Made by a program: the position numbers and the translations under genes
Notes under the pieces: model-generated
Seen by the model: the letters and a program-made list of their open reading frames with translations, nothing else
Told to the model about the DNA's origin: nothing
The model's database searches: none
Assembly (NCBI RefSeq): GCF_039634365.2
Contig: NZ_CP155079.2
Location: 4,278,001-4,342,000, forward strand
DNA: 64,000 nt
Source of the DNA: Mucilaginibacter sp. PAMB04168
GTDB lineage: Bacteria > Bacteroidota > Bacteroidia > Sphingobacteriales > Sphingobacteriaceae
Direction: 5' to 3'
Shown here: one piece after another, positions 33,717 through 40,949 of the stretch
Position numbering within the stretch: position 1 is the stretch's first letter
Layout: the number at the start of each line of letters is the position of its first letter

Positions 33717-36269
33717 TTACTTAACCGGCTCCATAAAAACCCAAACCTCGCCTGGCTTGGTACCGGTAATACCTTCCTGATAATTTTTCATAATGGCGTT
33801 CCAGTCATTCACCCGAGGGTTATTTTCGGTAGTTTTCGGGTTCAGCTTATCCAGGCTTTCACCTTTGGGTATGCTGATGACCAGCATTAATTGCCTGCCA
33901 TTTTTATAAACCAAGAGTTGCTGAAAACTTGCATTGCAAAAGCCTCTGCTTACTTCGGGCCACTTCTGGAATTGCGTAGCATGGTAATTAATATACTCCT
34001 GTTGTTTTTTAGAGTCATTCACTAAATTGGCAGTAAGGATAATGTTATCCCATTGATTAGCCACAGTGGCATCTTTACAGTGCTTTTTATTATTGAAAGT
34101 GTATACCTTATCGATATAGTTTTTTACCTCGGCATCCGGAAACGCTTTTTTAAGCAGCTCGCGAATTTTTTCGGCGCCTGGTATGTAACCAAACAGTACC
34201 AGCCTGTTTTTCCACTGGTAAACAGATGAAGCCGGTATGCCGTGGCGCATGCATATATCTCTCACCTTATCGGCATCTAAGCCGCCGTTGCTAGCTCCTA
34301 CTACTTCAATTATCTGCGGTTCATCTGCATAAGCATCATAGCCTACATAATTAATGGTTGACGGCCTGCCTACAGCAGACTGGTATTTTGATAGCTGACG
34401 ATAAGCCGGCTCCAGACCCGCATTAGCACGTATGGCTACATCTACCTGCGGACCATTGTTCGTCCATTTATTATCGGGCCCGTTGGCATTTTGCAGAAAC
34501 TTATCGGCAGGGCACCAGTTGTCTTTTACAGTAAACCCGGATGAGCCTTCGTCGCAGTACAAGTAAAACCAGTGATGCAGATCATGCGCATAAGGCACTT
34601 TGTATATGCTATCAACCACGTTTTGGCTAATAACTGAACCGGGCTGTGCTGATAGAGTATAAATGCCCGCTACATCGTACAAGTGCTTGCCATAATGATG
34701 TATCTTATTGGCAGTTATTTTGTTGCCGCTCATTACGTTACTGAGTTTACTCCATCCCCAGCCCATACTAATTCCCGAATACGAAACCTCGCTTATCTCG
34801 TTATGCGCAATGTTAATGTTTTTAACATAGCCAGCGCCAATGCCCACACAGCCCCAATCCTCATTGGTTACATCGGTTACCAGGTTGTTTACTACTTGCT
34901 CGTTGGTACAAACTTCACGTTCATCTTTGGGATTGTAGGGCAGGTGCGCCTCAATGGCCTCGTCTGAAAAAACGCCCACCTGTATGCCCGTACCGCCAAT
35001 GTCTTTGAATAGATTACCTTTTATCTCATTATTATGCGTGCCCCGCTGATAATCAAGCCCGGTAGAAGCCAGGTGCTCAAAACGGCAGCTCTCGAAACCG
35101 GTGTGATTAGCATACGCTACCTTAACGGCTGCCGCCGGACGACCGACCCAGGCCTGGTTTTCAAGCCCTTGTTTCTCCGGCGTACCGGCAATTTTCAACT
35201 TGTAGGCATCTATCATGTACATGCCTGCCTGGTGCGGCACATGCCCTTGCTGCGATGGGCGCAGCCAAGTAGCGTGCTCAAAACCAATGCCTTTTACATA
35301 CACATTGCTCACCGGCCTGTCAATAGTACCGGCTATTGTTAACAAAGTTTCTAAAGCGGGAGCTACCACCCGTGCCTGGGGCATACCCTCTCCTGTACGT
35401 GGCCAATAATATAGTTTATTGGTTTTTACGTCGGCATACCACTCACCCGGCTCATCCAAAAACTCAATGGCGTTAGTAAGGTAAAACGCCGAATTACCGT
35501 TCATTTTATTGTCCTTATCAATAACTGCTTGCGGCCAGGGGTGTTCAAATTGTATACGACTTTCGGGTTGTTGAAAGGTAAGCTTGGTTTGCTTGCCTTG
35601 TACTGTAACGGTTTTTACCCGCAGATTGGCAATAGCCCACATCTGGTGAATCACCATTTCCATTTGCCCCGCATTGGCAGGCAATTTTACCGTTGGCGTA
35701 GGTATCCATATTTCTTGTTTAGCCTTATCTAGCGACAGGATTCGAGCCATTTGATTATCTCTGTCTGTTTCACGCGCACGAATAGCCTTATGGCCGTTTA
35801 TCCAGATTTGCCTGAATTGGAAGGGCTGGCCTTCAAATGCAGGAATATCACTCACCCAAATTTTACCCTTAGCTGCTGCTGAAAGTCCGGAAACGGGAGT
35901 ATTTAGTTTTTTCCAACCTTTTATGGCAATGCCGCCATCCAGTACAGGTTGTTGGTTAGGTGCTGCTTCGATATAGGTAGGTGACTGCTCGGTGCCTGAA
36001 TCTTCGGGGCGGATAAATACTGGTTCGGTAAGCCCATAAGTACCGCCTAACATTATAATATGGATACCGCCTTTTACCGATGCATCATCCAGCCGCCGCA
36101 GCTCACGTGCCTGACGCAAGGCCGCATGCAGCGTTGCTTTGGGCGCTACTTTAGTACCCGAGTTGCTATCGGCGCCTGTAGGCGATACATAAATATCTGC
36201 AGCTTGTACGCTTACCGAAAGGCAGGCTATCGAAAGGATGCAGATTATTTGGCGTAAGGTTTTATCCAT
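33717..36269 (-). CDS. Secreted beta-helix protein fused to L-rhamnose mutarotase
   Basis: An 850-residue secreted protein (signal peptide ending VQAAD). Residues about 24-650 are a right-handed parallel beta-helix: DIYVSPTGADSNSGT start, then repeated Asn-rich rungs such as HNEISEVSYSGISMG and NNEIKGNLFKDIGGTGIQVG. Residues about 742-850 match the L-rhamnose mutarotase family (RhaM/DUF718): YHATQFQKWPEV with H763 at the position of the catalytic histidine of E. coli RhaM, NNPRVNDWNAIM, and the GEVWVFME end. Between them (about 660-735) lies a small extra alpha/beta unit. Mutarotase converts alpha- and beta-L-rhamnose. The beta-helix part may bind or cleave the polysaccharide; its catalytic residues are not recognised. 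Fusion in one exported chain is unusual. Confidence 0.87.
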   Translation of the reverse strand: MDKTLRQIICILSIACLSVSVQAADIYVSPTGADSNSGTKVAPKATLHAALRQARELRRLDDASVKGGIHIIMLGGTYGLTEPVFIRPEDSGTEQSPTYIEAAPNQQPVLDGGIAIKGWKKLNTPVSGLSAAAKGKIWVSDIPAFEGQPFQFRQIWINGHKAIRARETDRDNQMARILSLDKAKQEIWIPTPTVKLPANAGQMEMVIHQMWAIANLRVKTVTVQGKQTKLTFQQPESRIQFEHPWPQAVIDKDNKMNGNSAFYLTNAIEFLDEPGEWYADVKTNKLYYWPRTGEGMPQARVVAPALETLLTIAGTIDRPVSNVYVKGIGFEHATWLRPSQQGHVPHQAGMYMIDAYKLKIAGTPEKQGLENQAWVGRPAAAVKVAYANHTGFESCRFEHLASTGLDYQRGTHNNEIKGNLFKDIGGTGIQVGVFSDEAIEAHLPYNPKDEREVCTNEQVVNNLVTDVTNEDWGCVGIGAGYVKNINIAHNEISEVSYSGISMGWGWSKLSNVMSGNKITANKIHHYGKHLYDVAGIYTLSAQPGSVISQNVVDSIYKVPYAHDLHHWFYLYCDEGSSGFTVKDNWCPADKFLQNANGPDNKWTNNGPQVDVAIRANAGLEPAYRQLSKYQSAVGRPSTINYVGYDAYADEPQIIEVVGASNGGLDADKVRDICMRHGIPASSVYQWKNRLVLFGYIPGAEKIRELLKKAFPDAEVKNYIDKVYTFNNKKHCKDATVANQWDNIILTANLVNDSKKQQEYINYHATQFQKWPEVSRGFCNASFQQLLVYKNGRQLMLVISIPKGESLDKLNPKTTENNPRVNDWNAIMKNYQEGITGTKPGEVWVFMEPVK

Positions 36270-36290
36270 CGTTTAATTTTAATCACTCAA

Positions 36291-36382
36291 GTTATTGCGA
36301 CCATTATAGTGGCAATCTTTGCATGCAATGCTGTTAACCGCTCAGAGGAGATTGCCACGCCACTATCGCTCCTCGCAATGAC
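36291..36382. repeat. Palindromic dispersed repeat, GTCATTGCGA family
   Basis: A 92-bp element bounded by GTTATTGCGA (36291-36300) and TCGCAATGAC (36373-36382), inverted with one mismatch. Internal words GTGGCAATCT and AGATTGCCAC are also inverted (one is AGGAGATTGCCAC). It is intact enough to fold into a long hairpin. It occupies the gap between the beta-helix and TIM-barrel genes. Confidence 0.75.
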
Positions 36383-36392
36383 GCAATTGTTT

Positions 36393-37301
36393 TTACTCTT
36401 GAAACACCGATTTCACAAAAGCCGTATTGGCACTGAAATTCCACTTTACGTTGCGAGGATCCTTCACATCGCGTGAGCGTTCTATCACTAGCCAGCCTTC
36501 CCACTTCATCTTATCCAAGGTTTTCTTAACTTTTTTCAGATCAACTTTAGGGTCATTCTGCAGCCATGCGCCGTCGGTATTGGTGCAATGGATCTGGCAA
36601 ATGCGTTTTTTTCCTAGTATCTTCAATTCTTCGTTCACATCGCGCCCATTATCCCAGGCGTTAGAAAAATTGAAGTAACTTTTAATAGCCTTTGAGCCTA
36701 CTTCATCCAGCAGCTTAGCTTCGTCTGTAGCATTCAGCGATGTTTCTATCCCAATAACCACCCCTGCCTCTTCGGCTTTGGGCGCAATCAGTTTCAGGCG
36801 CTCTATCACAGCCGGACGAAGTTCAGGGTTCTTGGTCAGGTCACTGTTTACGCCTAATGGCAAAAACGCTACTTTAACGTTCATGGCCTTCATGGTATCC
36901 ATACAATCCTGCACCATGCGGTCCACCCCATCACGCTTCGCGAACGACTGGGCAAAAAAGCCGGTCATGGCCAGCGAGCATATTTCCAAGTTCAGTTCTT
37001 TAGCCTTATCTAAAAACTGCTGGCGTATTTCGGGCTGAGCCAACTGGTTTTCGAACGTAGGACGATTACCTAAACCTCCCATATCCACCTCTACCCCATC
37101 TGCGCCAATATCTTTGGTTAGCTGGAAGGCACCAAGCTTTTGTCTTTTTAAGATCATCAGATCAACCACAGCAACTTTATAACGCTGACCTTTAGCCATA
37201 TTAGCAAACGCAGATGCCCAGCTGCTTTGCGACAGTGCAACACTTGCTGTTAACATAGCTCCCTGGGCAAGGAAATTACGCCTGGTTGATGTAGTTTTCA
37301 T
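36393..37301 (-). CDS. Tat-type secreted TIM-barrel isomerase/epimerase-like protein
   Basis: A 302-residue protein with a twin-arginine-type N terminus (TSTRRNFLAQGA, then a hydrophobic stretch ending SSWASAFA) and a xylose-isomerase-like TIM barrel: DIGADGVEVDMGGLG, NLEICSLAMTGFFA, GVVIGIETSL and a late ICQIHCTNTDG. The acidic residues of the barrel fit metal binding as in sugar phosphate isomerase/epimerase and related hydroxypyruvate-isomerase-like proteins. Because it is predicted to be exported folded, it should act in the periplasm on a non-phosphorylated sugar. It may isomerise or cleave a pectic sugar or a keto-sugar. The gene follows the STN-hydrolase gene after 184 bp. Confidence 0.85.
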   Translation of the reverse strand: MKTTSTRRNFLAQGAMLTASVALSQSSWASAFANMAKGQRYKVAVVDLMILKRQKLGAFQLTKDIGADGVEVDMGGLGNRPTFENQLAQPEIRQQFLDKAKELNLEICSLAMTGFFAQSFAKRDGVDRMVQDCMDTMKAMNVKVAFLPLGVNSDLTKNPELRPAVIERLKLIAPKAEEAGVVIGIETSLNATDEAKLLDEVGSKAIKSYFNFSNAWDNGRDVNEELKILGKKRICQIHCTNTDGAWLQNDPKVDLKKVKKTLDKMKWEGWLVIERSRDVKDPRNVKWNFSANTAFVKSVFQE

Positions 37302-37353
37302 CGCTTTGTACGTTTCCGCTTTAATAAAAAGCTTTTTATTTTTGGTTTATATT

Positions 37354-37432
37354 GGCGTTCCTTACAGGCTGGGCTATCCGCTCATACGCTTGCAGGCGTT
37401 AGCCACCAGCCTTTATCCACTATTCCTAACGC
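37354..37432. repeat. Dispersed repeat, GGCGTT...AACGC family
   Basis: A 79-bp segment starting GGCGTTCCTTACAGG and ending TATTCCTAACGC, with GGCTGGGCTATCCGC and a complementary-looking GCAGGCGTTAGCC inside. It lies between the TIM-barrel and hydrolase genes. I recall similar intergenic elements in Sphingobacteriaceae genomes. Confidence 0.5.
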
Positions 37433-37485
37433 ATTTATTCTTTCAACACTCCACGCCATTACGGCAAAAGAGGGTTTCGTTTAGC

Positions 37486-38889
37486 CTACTTGTTAAACAG
37501 TTTCTCTAACTGATCGAACCCGTGTATGGCATTGGCCGGCAGGTTTTCACCTTTAGGACCAAAAACGTATTGCGCCGGGTATTTTTCTATAACAACTTTC
37601 GATTCGTCAACTTTACCGTCTGCACCTTTTACGACGTTAATGTTCAGGTTAAAATGCTCAGCTACAAAATCGTACATGGCTAAACGTTTTGATTTGCCGT
37701 AGTCATGTCCTTCTTTTGGAAAGTGGGCATTTTGCACCATCTCGGGTTTACCATAGTATCCGTATATTTTTTGCAGGTAAGGCAAATCGGTATCGGGCAC
37801 ATTGGCCGACCAGTCGCCACCATCTGATATCACCAGTTGCGGGCGTGGCGCAGCCATAGCAGCCAGTTCGTCATTATTGGTGCCGCCACCGCACAAATGC
37901 ACCGGTTGCCCGCTTTCGCAAGGACATCCACCCGAAAAATAGCTGGATAGCATTACTACAGGTACACTTAACTTAATACGGTCATCCAAAGCCGTAATCA
38001 ACATAGTTTGGCTGCCGCCACCTGATGCGCCAGTAATAGCAACACGGTTTGGATCAGCTTCTTTAAGCGTTAATAAATAATCCAGTATGCGGAAACTGTT
38101 TAACGCTTGTACCGTCATAGCCAAACTACGGCGGTGGTCCTCGCCCTTAAATTGCAGCAAAGATTCGCCCCAGGCAAACAGGTCATAACTAATGGCCATG
38201 GCACCCATACGAGCCAGCGTGGCATAACGGTATTGCCCGTCGGCCCGGTAGCGGCCATCGCCAAAGTGCCCGTCTGGGCAAAGTACAACCGGTATTTTAC
38301 CTTTAATTTTTAAAGGCTTATATAACGACCCGCTTACATAAACGCCGGGTAATGTTTCAATAGCAATATTCTCGACGGTATAGCCATCCATTACCCGTTT
38401 ATTGGTAATGATAGGTTTTGATTTAGGCCGGGCGGGCATGGGCGATAATTGCAAAGCCTGCAACATGCAGGGGCGCAAATCGTACTTCCGTTTCTCCCAG
38501 CTGGTTTTGTCGTTATAACGTGATGAAAGGTAAGCCAGCTTTTCTCGTCCTTCCTCAACTGTTATGCGCGAGTATTCATAATATTTTAGCTTGAAAGCAT
38601 TGGGGCCTTCCTCATTTACCTTCATATCCAGCGGTGCCAATACCGAAGCGAGTGTTGCTGCAGCTGTGGTTTTGTAGCGCCAGTCGGCATAGGGTACAAA
38701 GCGGTCTTTCACCATATCTTCCGGGTACTTAATCTTTACATGAAAACGATCCTGAATTTCGGTAAGCACCTGCTTCAGGGGTTTCTTGTACTCGTTATCG
38801 GAATTGTTGGTTTGGGCATAGGAAGTGCTCACACTGAATATCACTATCCAAAGTAATCCTGCCACGCACTTTTTAAGTATTTTTTTCAA
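37486..38889 (-). CDS. Secreted alpha/beta hydrolase with N-terminal STN-like domain
   Basis: A 467-residue secreted protein. The start is TTG at 38889: an in-frame stop lies a few codons upstream and the signal peptide (MKKILKK, hydrophobic core, ending SYAQ) begins exactly there. Residues about 34-102 resemble an STN domain (KPLKQVLTEIQDRF, TTAAATLASVLAPLDMKV), as found at the N terminus of TonB-linked receptors and secretins. Residues about 110-467 are an acetylxylan-esterase-like alpha/beta hydrolase with GASGGGSQT (S289 nucleophile), GLY-rich cysteine segment CPCESGQPVHLCGGG and a late GHDYG histidine. It likely deacetylates a glycan. The combination of STN with an esterase is unusual. 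It sits in the middle of the leftward locus. Confidence 0.85.
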   Translation of the reverse strand: MKKILKKCVAGLLWIVIFSVSTSYAQTNNSDNEYKKPLKQVLTEIQDRFHVKIKYPEDMVKDRFVPYADWRYKTTAAATLASVLAPLDMKVNEEGPNAFKLKYYEYSRITVEEGREKLAYLSSRYNDKTSWEKRKYDLRPCMLQALQLSPMPARPKSKPIITNKRVMDGYTVENIAIETLPGVYVSGSLYKPLKIKGKIPVVLCPDGHFGDGRYRADGQYRYATLARMGAMAISYDLFAWGESLLQFKGEDHRRSLAMTVQALNSFRILDYLLTLKEADPNRVAITGASGGGSQTMLITALDDRIKLSVPVVMLSSYFSGGCPCESGQPVHLCGGGTNNDELAAMAAPRPQLVISDGGDWSANVPDTDLPYLQKIYGYYGKPEMVQNAHFPKEGHDYGKSKRLAMYDFVAEHFNLNINVVKGADGKVDESKVVIEKYPAQYVFGPKGENLPANAIHGFDQLEKLFNK

Positions 38890-38910
38890 TGTTATTTTAT
38901 ATTAAACATG

Positions 38911-39001
38911 TTCATCACAGGGAACGAAGCAATCTCTATATACAAGGCTATTGACCAAGCTTGAGGAGATCGCCACGTTGTTATCGCTCCTTGCAACAAC
39001 A
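38911..39001. repeat. Degenerate palindromic repeat, GTCATTGCGA family
   Basis: TTCATCACAGGGAACGAAGC at one end and GAGGAGATCGCC...TCGCTCCTTGCAACAAC at the other, the same layout as 36291-36382 but more decayed. It fills the gap between the BNR and hydrolase genes. Confidence 0.6.
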
Positions 39002-39017
39002 TTGGTATAGTTTAGCT

Positions 39018-40169
39018 TTATAAATCCTTACTATCCGCTTTTATCTCCGGCAACGTATAACCGGCTACCTTAGGCCACTCACCATTTTTAATTTCAACCA
39101 GTTTCAACTTTTTAGGATTCACTGCCACGTGCTTAATACGCAGGCGACGCCAGGTGTACACAAAGTGCACCATACCATCGCTGCTTTGTATAACCGACGG
39201 ATAGGAATATTGGCTGATGGGTGAATCTTCTAAGATCAAGGCTGCATACCAGGTTTTGCCGTCTTTGCTTACTGCTACATTCAGTGGTGTGCGCGGACCT
39301 TTGGCTAATGTTCCGGGTGGCAGCACGTGGTTATAAACCAATAACTGGCGGCCATCCTTTAACGTCACCGCGTCGGTACCCGAATTATTATTCGGCAAAT
39401 TGGTTTTAGCCAGCGGCGACCAGGTCATACCCTGATCTAATGACCAGGACTCCAGCACCGCACGGTTACGGCTACGGGCCAGTATTTGCAAGCGGCCATC
39501 TTTGTGTTTTAAAATGCTTGGCTGTATAGCTTCTAAAGAATCAGGCCCTTTAGCAACTGTTACTTTTTTCCAGGTTTTGCCAAAATCGGGGGTTATCTCA
39601 AAATGTACGCGCCAGCCGCCTTTACCTTCCGTACTGGTTGGGCAAATTAAGTTTTTACCTACTAATACCGGCTTGTTTTTAATAGGACCTAAATACCCTT
39701 CGGGTAAAGCCTTTTGTCCCGACCAGGTCATACCACCATCTTTAGAAGTTTTAAAATACCCTTTCCAGGTGGATGGGCTCGGGCCAATTTTGTAAAATAG
39801 CATCAGCTCGCCGCCCGGTATCTGGTATAATACAGGGTTCCAGGTTGGATAGCGTAAGGTATCGTTTTGTATGCCGTTGGCTACATTTACCCCTTCGGTC
39901 CATTTACCCTTAACCAGGCGGCTTACCCAAATACAAACATCGGGGTTACGCTCTTTGGTACCACCAAACCAGGCAGCTACCAAGCCCTTAGGCGTTTCAA
40001 CAACGGTTGATGAATGGCACTCTTTGTAAGGCGCTTTCTCATAAATAAACTCATCGGTAACGATGCCGCTACGCCAGGGGTTACTTATGGTTTGGGCGCT
40101 ACCTATCCCTGCCATGGCAGAAAACAACAGTGCTATAATTCCTTTTTTTGCAATTGAGGTATACTTCAT
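39018..40169 (-). CDS. Secreted sialidase-like beta-propeller (BNR) protein
   Basis: A 383-residue secreted protein with a signal peptide ending GIGSAQ. Four Asp-box-like BNR motifs are visible: SKDGGMTWSG near 142, TPDFGKTWKK near 193, SLDQGMTWSP near 243 and SKDGKTW near 301. This indicates a sialidase-type beta-propeller. The YRIP/FRIP motif and a clear arginine triad of true sialidases are not evident, so genuine sialidase activity is doubtful. In pectin-type loci such propellers include lyases and rhamnosidases. It starts 11 bp after DUF3826. Function unknown, but action on an acidic sugar is plausible. Confidence 0.8.
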   Translation of the reverse strand: MKYTSIAKKGIIALLFSAMAGIGSAQTISNPWRSGIVTDEFIYEKAPYKECHSSTVVETPKGLVAAWFGGTKERNPDVCIWVSRLVKGKWTEGVNVANGIQNDTLRYPTWNPVLYQIPGGELMLFYKIGPSPSTWKGYFKTSKDGGMTWSGQKALPEGYLGPIKNKPVLVGKNLICPTSTEGKGGWRVHFEITPDFGKTWKKVTVAKGPDSLEAIQPSILKHKDGRLQILARSRNRAVLESWSLDQGMTWSPLAKTNLPNNNSGTDAVTLKDGRQLLVYNHVLPPGTLAKGPRTPLNVAVSKDGKTWYAALILEDSPISQYSYPSVIQSSDGMVHFVYTWRRLRIKHVAVNPKKLKLVEIKNGEWPKVAGYTLPEIKADSKDL

Positions 40170-40180
40170 TTTGGTAGTAT

Positions 40181-40912
40181 TTATTGGGCAGGTTTACCCT
40201 CAGCAGCCGCTTTAGCAGCCGCCTTTTTAGCCTTAACCGCATCGGTATAGGCTTTAAACATATCGTGCCAGTTACGGCCGTGGGTATTCAGGTATTGCTC
40301 GTTATAAGTTTTGTATATCTCAAATATAGCCGATATCTGGGTCATGTTCTTAAAGTCGACTGCTTGTTCGCGGGCTTTTTTCAGGTTATCGGTCAGTACC
40401 TTCTCTTCCTGCTCCGTCAAATTTGGAACAATGCTCTTGTAGCCATTTAAGGTAAATGCTACCTTGCCAATGGTGTACTTATCCAGTATCGCTTCTACCT
40501 GCGGCTCAGTAAGGTTTTGGCGCAGGCCGCTCATCAGGTTCTCATGCACCGATTTAGGCATGGCCGAAATAGCGATGATCTGCCTGTTCATGGTGCTTAA
40601 TGGCTTGCCGGTGTAAGGGTTGATACCTGCCGGAACGGTAGTATACGGATGATCATTGTTCCAGTCGCGTATGGTTTTAAGATGTGTAGCTATAACCTCT
40701 TTCACCGCGGTTTCTTTTTTAGTGTCGTTTAGGGTTAATGCTGCAACCCATTCTGACGCTTTTTTATTAGAGTCTTCGTCAGACTTGGCCCGCTGTTCGG
40801 CAGTCATGGCGGGTTTGGCATCGGCCGCAGATGTACCCTGCTGGGCATAAGTATTTACGGTAAAAAGCAATGCTGCCGCTCCGCTGATGAATAATGGTTT
40901 AAAGCTTTTCAT
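40181..40912 (-). CDS. Secreted DUF3826 protein, copy A
   Basis: A 243-residue exported protein with a signal peptide ending NTYAQ. It is mainly helical and charged, with the family words DWNNDHPYT, LSTMNRQIIAISAMPKSVHENLM and a C-terminal GRNWHDMFKAYTDAVK. I recognise it as DUF3826, a family of unknown function that is common beside pectin-degrading genes of Bacteroidota. A diverged paralogue is at 62622-63314, next to susC. A lysine/alanine-rich tail follows the domain. It may be a periplasmic or surface-bound accessory protein; no catalytic motif is apparent. Neighbours are GH78 (37 bp upstream in transcription) and the BNR protein. Confidence 0.85.
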   Translation of the reverse strand: MKSFKPLFISGAAALLFTVNTYAQQGTSAADAKPAMTAEQRAKSDEDSNKKASEWVAALTLNDTKKETAVKEVIATHLKTIRDWNNDHPYTTVPAGINPYTGKPLSTMNRQIIAISAMPKSVHENLMSGLRQNLTEPQVEAILDKYTIGKVAFTLNGYKSIVPNLTEQEEKVLTDNLKKAREQAVDFKNMTQISAIFEIYKTYNEQYLNTHGRNWHDMFKAYTDAVKAKKAAAKAAAEGKPAQ

Positions 40913-40949
40913 AATTGGTTATTGAAATTTCTTCTCTTAATAAACTTGA

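Noticed and set aside
37486..38889. Acetylxylan esterase acting on xylan
   Set aside because: The fold fits, but no xylanase or xylosidase family is encoded nearby; a pectic acetyl ester is more consistent with the locus.
39018..40169. True exo-alpha-sialidase
   Set aside because: BNR boxes are present, but the YRIP-type motif is not seen and the locus has no sialic-acid genes; only a sialidase-like fold is claimed.
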